From: Micromonospora sp. MP36
GTDB taxonomy: Bacteria; Actinomycetota; Actinomycetes; Mycobacteriales; Micromonosporaceae
DNA: 64,000 nucleotides
Direction: 5' to 3'
Assembly (NCBI RefSeq): GCF_008119785.1
Contig: NZ_VSFA01000029.1
Location: 1-64,000 of the forward strand
The position numbers and the translations under genes are program-made. Below, in pieces: positions 42,715-50,855 of this stretch. The notes under the pieces are model-generated. The model saw only the letters and a list, made by a program, of their open reading frames with translations. It was not told the origin of the DNA and did not search any database. Numbering within the stretch: the stretch's first letter is position 1; every line of letters starts with the position of its first letter.

Positions 42715-43377
42715 ATGGGGGAAGCGGTTGCCGCGTCCGCAGTGGCCATCACGGCCGCCGTGATGGGTCTTGCACCGACGCCGACGCCCAGCCCGCCGCT
42801 GGACGCCGCTCCCGTGCTGACCTCGGCCCCGTTCGGCGCGCTGCCCGGGCAGCAGGTCACCCACACCGTCACGATCGCCGGCACGGCGACTCTCGTCGCC
42901 GCGCGGATCACGTTCACCACCACCGCGGATCTGGAGCGGGTCACGGCGCGCGCCCAGCCGGGCTGGTGCTCGGTGACCGCCCGCGAGGTGGTCTGCGACC
43001 TCGGTGACATCCGGCTGGCCAGCGGCTCACCGGCGCCGCGGATCACGATCACCGGGCGGGTCCGTCCGGGTGCGACACCCGGGACGGTGGTCCGTAACCG
43101 GGTCAGCCTCACCTCCGACCAGATGCCGGAGAACGAGGCCCAGATCGCCAGCAACGCCTACCTGGTGCCCGGCTCGACCGCGACGCCCACGGATCCGCCG
43201 ACGGAGCCGCAGGCGGCGGCGCCGGTCGGCCCGGCGGCGCCCCGGTCGATGCGGGTGCCCACCGTCCTGGCGGTGGTGGTGGCGGGCGTGGCCGCGGCCG
43301 GGGCGGTGCTGACCCGTCGACGGTTGCGGCAGCGTCGGGCGGAAAGTGTTACGACCGGGCGGCCGGATCCGATGTAG
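42715..43377 (+). CDS. cell-surface protein with DUF11-like domain and C-terminal anchor
   Basis: 220 residues: a hydrophobic export segment at the N-terminus, a Pro/Thr linker, one immunoglobulin-like DUF11-type repeat (GALPGQQVTHTVTIAGTAT, with VRNRVSLTSDQ), a Pro-rich stalk, and a C-terminal membrane helix followed by RRRLRQRR. Such proteins stand in the membrane and face the wall. The two cysteines (GWCSV and VVCDL) could form a disulfide. The function is unknown. ATG 42715 is chosen because a TAGAGT box lies six bases upstream; a GTG at 42709 is alternative. The M23 peptidase gene begins 31 bases after the stop. Confidence 0.7.
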   Translation: MGEAVAASAVAITAAVMGLAPTPTPSPPLDAAPVLTSAPFGALPGQQVTHTVTIAGTATLVAARITFTTTADLERVTARAQPGWCSVTAREVVCDLGDIRLASGSPAPRITITGRVRPGATPGTVVRNRVSLTSDQMPENEAQIASNAYLVPGSTATPTDPPTEPQAAAPVGPAAPRSMRVPTVLAVVVAGVAAAGAVLTRRRLRQRRAESVTTGRPDPM

Positions 43378-43408
43378 CAGGCGGAGGCAGGCGCGTCAGG
43401 AGTGCGGC

Positions 43409-44632
43409 ATGGATCGACGGTGGTGGCGGCGGACGACGCTGGCGGCGGTCGCCGGGGCGGCGACCCTGGTCACGACGTCCACCTGGCTGGATGCCGGGTC
43501 CGGCAGCGCGGCGGCGCAGGGTCCGCTGCCCCTGCCGACCGTCCTGCCCGTGTCGCTGCCGCCCGTGTCGCTGCCGCCCCTGCCGCTGCCGTCGATCACC
43601 CTGCCCTCGCTCACGCCACCGTCGCTGAAGCCGCCCACCGCCCGGCCGACGACTTCGCCGTCGGCCGGCCCCGCCACGGGGCACACCCCGGGACCGACGC
43701 CGACCTCGTCGAGCGCGCCACCGCGGGCCGGCGGGCCGGCAGCCCCGGCCGCGGTCGCGCCGACCGTCGATCCCGGGTCCGCCCCGGCGCTCATCGCCGC
43801 CGACCCCGGCGCCGACCTGTACCCGCAGCCGCCGGTGGACGCCGCCGACACGCCCGACGCCCGGCAGGTGGCCGCGCTCACCGACGTCGAGCGCCGGATC
43901 CAGTACCTGCAGAACATCCTGGCCCGCACCCGCGACGACCTGGCCACGGTGCAGCGCCAACCCGATCCGGTGCTGCAACTGCTGACCGCCTGGACCGGTG
44001 GCCCGGCGCCGGCCGGTGACCCGGCGCCGGCCCTGGCCGTGGCCGACTCCACCGACCTGCTCGACACGCCCACCGGCCGCGCCGCCGCCCTGTCCGCCGC
44101 GATCACCTCCGGTCAGGAAGAGCTCGCCGGCCGGCAGCGCGAGGAGGCGGCCCTGCGGCAGGAGATCGAGCGGCGGGCCCGCTCCGCCTCGGTGACCGCC
44201 CCCGCGACGGCGCCGACGGCGCGGGTCGTCGCAGGCGGCGGCCGGCTGGGCCGGCCGCTGTCGGGCCGGCTCACCAGCCGCTTCGGCGTCCGGTTCGACC
44301 CCTACTACCACGTCTGGCAGCGGCATCCGGGGATCGACCTCGCCGCCCCGACCGGCACCCCGATCGTCGCCGCCGCCGACGGGCGGGTCACCCGCGCCGG
44401 GTGGTACGGCGGATACGGCAACTACACCTGCATCGACCACGGCCGGGCGTCCGGGCAGCGGCTGTCCACCTGCTACGGCCACCAGTCCCGGCTGCTGGTG
44501 TCGCCCGGCCAGCGGGTCCGGGCCGGCCAGGTGATCGGTCTGGTCGGTTCGACCGGCGCCTCCACCGGACCACACCTGCACTTCGAGGTGCGTCTCGGCG
44601 GCCGGGCCGTCGACCCGCTGCCCTGGATCTGA
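43409..44632 (+). CDS. secreted M23 (LytM) peptidase
   Basis: 407 residues with a signal segment (RRTTLAAVAGAATLVTTST), a Pro/Leu/Ser/Thr-rich linker partly built of 15-bp repeats, a coiled-coil-like helical stretch (VAALTDVERRIQYLQNILA, ITSGQEELAGRQREEAALRQ) and a C-terminal M23 domain. The zinc ligands are H306 and D310 in RHPGIDLA, and H389/H391 in GPHLHFEV. This arrangement is that of wall endopeptidases or of their regulators such as EnvC-like proteins; all ligands are present, so it should be active. ATG 43409 follows AGGAG by seven bases. It may be co-transcribed with the DUF11-like gene. Confidence 0.9.
   Translation: MDRRWWRRTTLAAVAGAATLVTTSTWLDAGSGSAAAQGPLPLPTVLPVSLPPVSLPPLPLPSITLPSLTPPSLKPPTARPTTSPSAGPATGHTPGPTPTSSSAPPRAGGPAAPAAVAPTVDPGSAPALIAADPGADLYPQPPVDAADTPDARQVAALTDVERRIQYLQNILARTRDDLATVQRQPDPVLQLLTAWTGGPAPAGDPAPALAVADSTDLLDTPTGRAAALSAAITSGQEELAGRQREEAALRQEIERRARSASVTAPATAPTARVVAGGGRLGRPLSGRLTSRFGVRFDPYYHVWQRHPGIDLAAPTGTPIVAAADGRVTRAGWYGGYGNYTCIDHGRASGQRLSTCYGHQSRLLVSPGQRVRAGQVIGLVGSTGASTGPHLHFEVRLGGRAVDPLPWI
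43547..43591. repeat. 15-bp tandem repeat in the M23 linker
   Basis: CCCGTGTCGCTGCCG occurs twice in tandem (43547-43561, 43562-43576), followed by a third, diverged copy (43577-43591). It encodes PVSLP-type units in the linker. Confidence 0.85.
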
Positions 44633-44633
44633 G

Positions 44634-44648
44634 ACCCGGTGTCCGGGT
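44634..44648. terminator. short hairpin after the M23 gene
   Basis: ACCCGG-TGT-CCGGGT is a perfect 6-bp stem with a three-base loop, directly after the M23 stop. It is weak, but well placed. Confidence 0.35.
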
Positions 44649-44692
44649 GGCGGACCGCTGGTGGCGTCGCCCGCCCGGGCTCCCGCGGTGGG

Positions 44693-44698
44693 TAGCCT
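44693..44698 (+). promoter_or_regulatory. TAGCCT -10 box, leaderless start
   Basis: TAGCCT stands seven bases before ATG 44706, and no ribosome site is present, so the ABM-domain gene is probably transcribed as a leaderless message. Confidence 0.5.
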
Positions 44699-44705
44699 GA
44701 TTGCC

Positions 44706-45038
44706 ATGATCTTCATTACCGCCAAGTTCCGGGTGAAGCCCGAGGACGCCGACCGCTGGCCGCAGATCGTCGCGGAGTTCACCGAGGCCACCCGCGCCGA
44801 GCCCGGCTGCCTGTGGTTCGACTGGTCGCGCAGCCTGGCCGACTCAACGGAGTACGTGCTGGTCGAGGCGTTCCGGGACGACGAGGCCGGCGCCGCGCAC
44901 GTGCAGTCGGAGCACTTCCGCACGGCGCAGCGGACGCTGCCGCCGCACCTGGCCGAGACGCCGCGGATCGTCAACGTGACCGTTCCGCAGCAGGACTGGT
45001 CGCTGCTCGGCGAGATGGCCGTCCCCGAGGGCAGCTAG
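44706..45038 (+). CDS. antibiotic biosynthesis monooxygenase (ABM)-domain protein
   Basis: 110-residue ferredoxin-like alpha+beta barrel protein: MIFITAKFRVKPEDADRW, a central GCLWFDWSRS and EYVLVEAFRDDEAGAAHVQS, then SEHFRTA. These match the ABM/YgiN domain, whose members oxidise quinols or detoxify small aromatics and often act as dimers. The specific substrate is unknown. I chose ATG 44706 over an in-frame start at 44661 because of the leaderless box before it and because the family starts there. Its TAG stop lies inside the CTAG shared with the convergent antiporter gene. Confidence 0.88.
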   Translation: MIFITAKFRVKPEDADRWPQIVAEFTEATRAEPGCLWFDWSRSLADSTEYVLVEAFRDDEAGAAHVQSEHFRTAQRTLPPHLAETPRIVNVTVPQQDWSLLGEMAVPEGS

Positions 45039-46609
45039 TCCTCGACGGTCGGGCCGAGCAGCCGGATCTCCTCGATGTCCAGGGCTGCCTGCACCTCGCG
45101 CAGCACGGCGTCGTCGATCTGGTTGGTCCGCCGTAGCCGGGTCAACTCCTGCCGCTTGGCCTCCAGCACCCCGAGTCGCAGCCGCCGGGCGAGTTCCCGC
45201 TCCCGCAGCATGTCCTCGTCCTGCGGAGTGCGGATGTCGTGGAGGTGGTCCTGGTAGTCGGAGCGGAGCCGGTCGACAGCATCCGGTGGAGCGCCGATGT
45301 CGGCGGCTACCTGGGGCAAGGCGTCCAGCCCGGCCTGGGTGGCGTGGATCCGTGCGCGACGGGCCTCGTCCTCGCGTTCCATGTCGCCGCTCAGGCCGGC
45401 CCAGGTGGCCACGGCGGGCAGGGTGGTGCCCTGGATCAGCATGATCAGCACGATGACGGTGACCGTGACGAAGATGATCAGATCCCGGTCCGGGACCGGG
45501 GTGCCGGAGTGGGTGGTCACCGGCACGGCCAGGGCGGCGGCCAGGGAGACCGCGCCGCGGAAGCCGGCCCAGCCGGCGACGGTCCGCTCCCCCCGGTTGA
45601 AGCGGCGGCCCCGGCGGGACTCGCGCCGGTCAAGGGCCTGCAGGCCACCGACGGCCAGGTGCAGCCAGATCATCCGGATCACCACCACGACCACGGTCAC
45701 CGCCGCCGCGATGCCGAGCGATTCGATCGGTGAGTGACTGGTAATGCTGCGCAGCGTGCGCGGAATCTGCGTGCCGAGCAGCACGAAGAGGCTGCCGTTG
45801 AGCATGAAGGTGAACAGGTCCCAGAACGCGAACGCCACGATCCGGGAGCGCGCCCGGATCACCCGCGGGGCGGCGTAGGAGAGCACGAGCCCGGCGACCA
45901 CCACGGCGAGGACGCCGCTAGAGTGCACCGACTCGGCCAGCAGGAAGGCCACGACCGGGGTGAGAATGCTCAGCCCGCCCTCGCGCAACGGGTCGTCGAG
46001 GTGTCGGCGGATCAGCACGACCACCCCGCCGACCAGCAGACCGGCGGCGATGCCGACCGCGGCCGAGCCGACGAACCGGCCGAGCAGGCCGAGCGGCCCG
46101 GGGAAGGCGCCACCGGCGATCACGCCGACGGTCACGGAGAAGAGCACGAGCCCCGTACCGTCGTTGATCAGGCTCTCCGCGCGCAGCGTGGTGAGGATGC
46201 CGCGCGGCATTCGCTTGGCCAGGCCGGCGACGGCGGCGGCGTCGGTGGGCGCGAGCACGGCGCCGAGCACCCAGGCTGCCGTCGGCTCGACGCCGAGGGC
46301 TCGGGCGGCGTACGCCACGGCGCCCGCCGAGATCACCACGAGCACCACCGCGAGCAGCGCGATCGACGCGAGGTTGGCCCGGATCTCACGGAGGCTGATG
46401 ACGAGGCTCTCCCGGTAGAGGATCGCCGGGAGGAAGAGCAGCAGCACCGCGTCGGGCGGCAGCACCACGTGCGAGAACGGTGGGAACACCCCGAGCAGCG
46501 CGCCCATGGCGATGAGCAGGACGGGCGGCGCGACCCGGTACCGGCCGCCGATCGTCGTGCCGATCAGCACCGTCGCTCCCAGCACCGCGATCAGCAGGAG
46601 CGCTTCCAC
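45035..46609 (-). CDS. CPA1-family Na+/H+ antiporter
   Basis: 524 residues: twelve or so membrane helices followed by a cytoplasmic tail of about 110 residues. The ion-binding region LGAVLAPTDAAAVAGL and the RAESLINDGTGLVLF segment are characteristic of NhaP/NHE-type exchangers. The tail is charged and helical and may sense pH or bind a partner. The start is GTG 46609, with GGGAG six bases upstream. The stop overlaps that of the ABM gene at CTAG (45035-45038). The cation (Na+ or K+) cannot be determined from sequence. Confidence 0.93.
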   Translation of the reverse strand: MEALLLIAVLGATVLIGTTIGGRYRVAPPVLLIAMGALLGVFPPFSHVVLPPDAVLLLFLPAILYRESLVISLREIRANLASIALLAVVLVVISAGAVAYAARALGVEPTAAWVLGAVLAPTDAAAVAGLAKRMPRGILTTLRAESLINDGTGLVLFSVTVGVIAGGAFPGPLGLLGRFVGSAAVGIAAGLLVGGVVVLIRRHLDDPLREGGLSILTPVVAFLLAESVHSSGVLAVVVAGLVLSYAAPRVIRARSRIVAFAFWDLFTFMLNGSLFVLLGTQIPRTLRSITSHSPIESLGIAAAVTVVVVVIRMIWLHLAVGGLQALDRRESRRGRRFNRGERTVAGWAGFRGAVSLAAALAVPVTTHSGTPVPDRDLIIFVTVTVIVLIMLIQGTTLPAVATWAGLSGDMEREDEARRARIHATQAGLDALPQVAADIGAPPDAVDRLRSDYQDHLHDIRTPQDEDMLRERELARRLRLGVLEAKRQELTRLRRTNQIDDAVLREVQAALDIEEIRLLGPTVED

Positions 46610-46735
46610 GTCGTACTCCCGTCACCCCGGTCGCCGTGGTGCGGCGGCGGGAGGATTCACGGAGTACGCCACCGCACCAACATGGTGGTACGGCAGTCCG
46701 ACGGCGCGCGGACAAACCAGTTAATTGGGAGGCGG

Positions 46736-47356
46736 CTACTCGAACCGCGAGGGGTCCCCGGCGCCGCGGCGCAGGATCTCCGGTTCGGGCCCGGACAGGT
46801 CGACCACGGTGGTCGGCTCGGTCCCGCACTCCCCCGCGTCGACGACCGCGTCGAGCTGGTGGTCGAGGCGCTCCTTGATCTCCCAGCCCTGGGTCAGCGG
46901 CTCGTCCTCGTCGGGCAGCAGCAGCGTGCTGGACAGCAGCGGCTCGCCCAGCTCGGCCAGCAGCGCCTGGGTGACCGTGTGCTTCGGTACCCGCACCCCG
47001 ACGGTGCGCTTGCGCGGCTCCTGAAGCCGGCGCGGCACCTCGTGCGTGGCCGGCAGGATGAACGTGTAGCTGCCCGGAATGGCGGCCTTCACCAGGCGGA
47101 AGACCGCGTTGCTCACCTTGACGAACTGGCCGAGCTGGGCGAAGTCGCGGCAGACCAGGGTGAAGTGGTGCCGGTCGTCGAGCCGGCGGATCTCCCGGAT
47201 CCGGTCCAGGCCGGCCCGGTTGCCGATCCGGCAGCCGAAGGCGTAGCAGGAGTCGGTGGGGTAGGCGATCAGTCCGTCGTCCCGGATCAGGTCGACCACC
47301 TGCCGCAGGGTCCGCGGCTGGGGATTGTCCGGGTGCAGGTCGTAGTACCTCGCCAC
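46736..47356 (-). CDS. Sua5/YciO/YrdC-family protein (threonylcarbamoyl-AMP synthase-like)
   Basis: 206 residues of the YrdC fold: GLIAYPTDSCYAFGCRIGN, a KR/R-containing IREIRRLDDRHHFTLVCRD and GSYTFILPATHEVP. True TsaC/Sua5 enzymes make threonylcarbamoyl-AMP for the t6A37 modification of tRNA. The sequence is of the YciO-like subgroup (SCYAFGC and RHHFTLVCRD in place of KRP-type residues), so its exact reaction is less certain. The frame is open far upstream, but GTG 47356 is preceded by TAGGCT at seven bases, which fits a leaderless start and the family N-terminus. It is followed 127 bases later by the antiporter gene. Confidence 0.85.
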   Translation of the reverse strand: MARYYDLHPDNPQPRTLRQVVDLIRDDGLIAYPTDSCYAFGCRIGNRAGLDRIREIRRLDDRHHFTLVCRDFAQLGQFVKVSNAVFRLVKAAIPGSYTFILPATHEVPRRLQEPRKRTVGVRVPKHTVTQALLAELGEPLLSSTLLLPDEDEPLTQGWEIKERLDHQLDAVVDAGECGTEPTTVVDLSGPEPEILRRGAGDPSRFE

Positions 47357-47363
47357 GGCGCCC

Positions 47364-47369
47364 AGCCTA
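47364..47369 (-). promoter_or_regulatory. TAGGCT -10 box, leaderless GTG start
   Basis: On the minus strand TAGGCT (47369 to 47364) is followed by seven bases and then GTG 47356. The layout matches the other leaderless candidates in this window. Confidence 0.5.
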
Positions 47370-47481
47370 TGCCCGGCCGCGCGCCCGCCCACGGCGGGGC
47401 GCGGCAGAAAATCGCCGATCGCAGGTTTGGCCGAGCAGCGGACTGGAAAGGAGGAGCCCGCTCGAAGAGGGGGGACCGACC

Positions 47482-47802
47482 ATGTCCGACGCCAGCACAG
47501 ACCGCGACGACGACCGTCCGGCCGAGGTGACCGACCCGCTGCTGTGGCGGCTCGCCAGTGCCGTGGCCGACACCCACCAGCCGGACGAGAACGGCGCCTG
47601 CGACAACGGGAGCTGCCTCGGCGTGGCCTGGCCCTGCGCCGCTTGGACCAGCGCCCAGGAGGGGCTGCGGGCGGCGCAGGCCGCGCCGACCGTCGACCAG
47701 ACCCAGCCGGACGCCCCGGCCGGGCCGACCGCCGAGCTGCCGCCGCCCCCGCCCTGGCAGCCACCGGCCGCCCCGTCGTCGTTGGCGATCACCGCCGCCT
47801 GA
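47482..47802 (+). CDS. small Cys-containing protein of unknown function
   Basis: 106 residues that I do not recognise. The first 60 residues are acidic with a Cys group (ACDNGSCLGVAWPCAAW) that could bind a metal or form disulfides. The rest is a Pro/Ala-rich tail. There is no signal peptide or membrane segment, so it is probably cytoplasmic. The ATG at 47482 follows a GGGGGGACC run. It converges on iolD with 24 bases between stops. Short proteins of this composition are common in actinomycetes and have no known role. Confidence 0.65.
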   Translation: MSDASTDRDDDRPAEVTDPLLWRLASAVADTHQPDENGACDNGSCLGVAWPCAAWTSAQEGLRAAQAAPTVDQTQPDAPAGPTAELPPPPPWQPPAAPSSLAITAA

Positions 47803-47826
47803 GGCAGCCGGGACCGCTGTCGCTCC

Positions 47827-49557
47827 TCAGGAGGGGCGCAGGTGGACGCGGCGCGCCTTGCGCCCCGTCTCGTACGCGGCCCGGGCGGCCCGGGCCGCCG
47901 CGCCGGTGGACACCTCGGCCACCGGCACGTCCCACCACGCGCCACCGTCCGGGCCCGGCTCCATCGGGTCCGTCGCGACGTGCACGACCGTCGTCCGGTC
48001 CGCGGCCTTTGCCGCGGCCAGCCCGGCGTGCAGCTCGGCTGTCGTGGTCACCCGGATCACCTCGGCGCCCAGGCTGGCCGCGTTCGCCGCGAGGTCGACC
48101 GGCAGCGGCCCGCCGGCCCGGTCCCGGTAGGCGGTGCCGAGCCGCTGCGCGCCGACGCTCTCGGACAGCCGACCGATCGACGCGAAGCCCTGGTTGTCGA
48201 CCAGCACCACGACCAGCTTGACGCCCTCGGCGACCGCGGTGACCAGTTCGCTCGGCAGCATCAGATAGGAGCCGTCGCCGATCAGGACGAACACCTCCCG
48301 GTCCGGCGCGGCCAGCTTCACGCCGATCCCGCCGGGGATCTCGTAGCCCATGCAGGAGTAGCCGTACTCGACGTGGTAGCCCTTGGGATCGCTGCTGCGC
48401 CACAGCTTGTGCAGGTCGCCGGGCATCGACCCGGCCGCGCAGACCACGACGTCCCGCGGGCCCGCGGCGTCGTTGACCGCGCCGATGACCGCCGCCTGGG
48501 TCGGCGCGGCGTGCGCCTCGGCGTGCCGGGCGCGGTCCACCGCCGCCGCCCACCGGGCGGCCAGGTCCGCAACCGCCGACCGGTACGCCGCCGCGGTGGC
48601 CCAGTCGCCGCAGGCCGCACCCAGCGCGGTCAGGCTCTCCCGGGCGTCGCCGACCACCTGGGTGCCGGACAGCTTGGCCGCGTCGAAGCCGGTGATGTTG
48701 AGGTTGACGAACCGGGCGTCACCGAAGAGCGTGCCGGAGGCGGTGGTGAAGTCGCTGTAGCGGGTGCCGATGCCGAGCACCACGTCCGCCTCGGCGGCGA
48801 TCTCGTTGGCCGCCGCCGTGCCGGTGACCCCGACGGCGCCGAGGCAGAGCGGGTGGTCGTGCGGCAGCGCACCCTTGCCCGCCTGGGTCTCCACCACCGG
48901 CACGCCGTGCCGCTCGGCGAAGTCGCGCAGCACCCCGGTCGCGCCGCTGTAGATCACCCCACCCCCGGCCACCACCACCGGACGGCGGGCCGCGGTGACG
49001 ATCCCGGCGGCCCGCCGCACCGCCGCGTCGTCCGGGTGGGGGCGGGGCACATGCCAGGTCCGGTCGGCGAACAGCTCCTCCGGCCAGTCGTACGCCTCGG
49101 CCTGCACGTCCTGCGGCAGGGCGAGGGTGACCGCCCCGGTCTCCGCCGGATCGGTGAGCACCCGCATCGCGGCCAGCAACGCCGCCGGCAGCTGCTCGGG
49201 CCGGTTGATCCGGTCCCAGTAGCGGCAGACCGGGCGCAGCGCGTCGGTGACGCTGACGTCGTAGGAGCGGACGTCCTCGAGTTCCTGCAGCACCGGACTG
49301 GCCGGCCGGGTGGCGAAGAGGTCGCCGGGCAGCAGCAGCACCGGCAGCCGGTTGATGGTCGCCCCGGCCGCGCCGGTGACCAGGTTGGTGGCGCCGGGCC
49401 CGATGGAGGTGGTGCAGGCCAGGGTGCTCAGCCGGTCGGTCATCCGGGCGTACGCCGCGGCGGTGTGCACCATTCCCTGCTCGTTGCGGCACAACCGGTA
49501 CGGCAGGTCGACGCCCAGCGCGGCGGCCCCGGCCAGGGCCTCGCCGAGCCCGGCCAC
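47827..49557 (-). pseudogene. iolD: IolD (trihydroxycyclohexane-dione hydrolase) lacking its N-terminus
   Basis: 576 residues of the ThDP enzyme of inositol breakdown that opens the ring of 3D-(3,5/4)-trihydroxycyclohexane-1,2-dione. RNEQGMVHTAAAYAR, a central FAD/ThDP-type domain and the C-terminal GDGSYLMLPSELVTAVAEG cofactor motif are intact. The protein begins abruptly at VAGLGEALAG; family members carry about 45-55 residues before this, ending in a GHG-type loop that helps form the ThDP site. Two codons upstream of the GTG is a TGA, and beyond it the sequence is a different gene on the opposite strand. So it is broken, and probably inactive unless the 5' end has been lost in assembly. 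Confidence 0.85.
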
Positions 49558-49560
49558 GTA
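49557..49560. other. junction of two truncated genes
   Basis: Left of this point the sequence is iolD (minus strand) missing its first residues. Right of it is a sugar ABC permease (plus strand) missing its first half. The two are head to head with no promoter or start between them. No transposase, repeat or att-like sequence is visible at the join. Confidence 0.8.
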
Positions 49561-49958
49561 TCATCTTCAACACCTGGCGGGGCACCGCGTTCTCGATGAT
49601 GCTCTACGCCGCGGCGCTGGAGAACGTGCCCCGCTCGCATCTGGAGACCGCCCGGCTGGCCGGCGCGTCGACCGGGCAGCAACTACGCGACGTGGTGTTT
49701 CCGCGCATCCGCGGTCACGTGCTGACCAATCTGCTGCTGATCAGCCTCTGGACGTTCAACGACTTCACGCCGTTCCTGATCACCGCCGGCGGGCCCGAGC
49801 AGCGCTCGGAGATCCTGGCGGTCTACGTGTACAAGGTGGCGCTGTCCGGCGGCGAGCTGGGCTTCGGCGCCGCGATCTCGTTCATCATGCTGCTGATCAA
49901 CCTGGTCATCGCGCTGGTCTACCTGCGCATGCTGGGCCGGCGACGGGAGCGGGCGTGA
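49560..49958 (+). pseudogene. sugar ABC permease remnant (MalF type)
   Basis: About 132 codons in an open frame from the junction to TGA 49958. IIFNTWRGTAFSMMLYAAAL begins in what should be a mid-protein helix, then ENVPRSHLETARLAGASTGQ (the EAA loop that contacts the ATPase), FNDFTPFLITAGGPEQRSE, and a final helix. MalF/UgpA-type permeases run to about 290-310 residues, so the N-terminal half with its first helices is absent. The only in-frame ATG (49596) is inside a helix and has no ribosome site. The next permease gene follows after 54 bases. Without this half the transporter would be incomplete. Confidence 0.85.
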
Positions 49959-50012
49959 GCGCGAAGAGTGATCCGGTTCTGCGACCCGCAGTCGCAAAGG
50001 AAGGGAGCGGGC

Positions 50013-50855
50013 GTGCGCGACCAGGCGGCGCGGGCGGCGGTACGGCACGTGCTGGCCCGCATCGGGCGCTACGTCTTCCTCTGCCTCGTGCTCGCCTTCT
50101 TCGCCCTGCCGCTGCTCTGGCTGGCCACCGCGCCCTTCGACGACACCCCGACGATCGGCATCTCGCTGCCGCGGTTCACCCTGGACAACTTCCGCACCCT
50201 GCTGGACAACCCGTACGCGCTGACCTCGCTGGTCAACTCGGTGTGGCTGGCCGGCGGCACCGCCGTCCTGGTGGTGGTGTTCGCCGCGCTGGCCGCCTAC
50301 GCGCTGAGCCGGGTGCGGGTGCCGGGGCGGGACGGCCTGCTCTACGGCCTGCTGCTGCTGTCGTCCATCGTGACCGGCACGGCCACCATGGTGCCGCTGT
50401 TCGAGCTGGCGTTCCGGCTCAACCTGATCGACTCCCGGCTCGGGGTGATCCTGGTCCTCAGCGGTGGCCTGCTGCCCGCGGCGATCTTCATCCTCAAGGA
50501 CTTCATGGACGCCACGCCGACGTCGTACGAGGAGTCGGCGCGGGTCTTCGGCGCCAGCGCGTTGCAGATCATGCGGCACATCGTGGTGCCGGTGGTCCGG
50601 CCCGGGCTGGCCACCGTGGGGGTGTGGGCGGTGGCGAACGTGTGGGGCAACTTCCTGGTGCCGTTCCTGCTGCTGCGCGGCCCGGACAAGGCCCCCGCCG
50701 CGGTGATCATGTACACCCTCTACACCGAGGGCGGGCAGGCCGACCTGCGGCTGCTCTCCACCTTCTCGCTGCTGTACTCGCTGCCGGTGGCGCTGATGTT
50801 CGTCTTCGTGAGCAGCAGGTACGGGTTCCGCTTCCACGGAGGGATCAAGCGCTGA
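50013..50855 (+). CDS. sugar ABC transporter permease (MalG type)
   Basis: 280 residues and six helices, complete. The EAA motif is in SYEESARVFGASALQIMRH, with the G three residues on, and the order matches MalG/UgpE proteins. GTG 50013 follows GGAAGGGAGC; the frame opens at a GTG 49968 but without a ribosome site. It would pair with the truncated permease upstream. Its stop shares the A of the ATPase ATG (TGATG). The operon lacks a substrate-binding protein here, which would be expected near the missing 5' part. Confidence 0.9.
   Translation: MRDQAARAAVRHVLARIGRYVFLCLVLAFFALPLLWLATAPFDDTPTIGISLPRFTLDNFRTLLDNPYALTSLVNSVWLAGGTAVLVVVFAALAAYALSRVRVPGRDGLLYGLLLLSSIVTGTATMVPLFELAFRLNLIDSRLGVILVLSGGLLPAAIFILKDFMDATPTSYEESARVFGASALQIMRHIVVPVVRPGLATVGVWAVANVWGNFLVPFLLLRGPDKAPAAVIMYTLYTEGGQADLRLLSTFSLLYSLPVALMFVFVSSRYGFRFHGGIKR

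Noticed and set aside
45734-47530. Plus-strand frame across the antiporter and Sua5 genes
   Set aside because: It is highly charged and unlike any protein. The minus-strand genes are clear.
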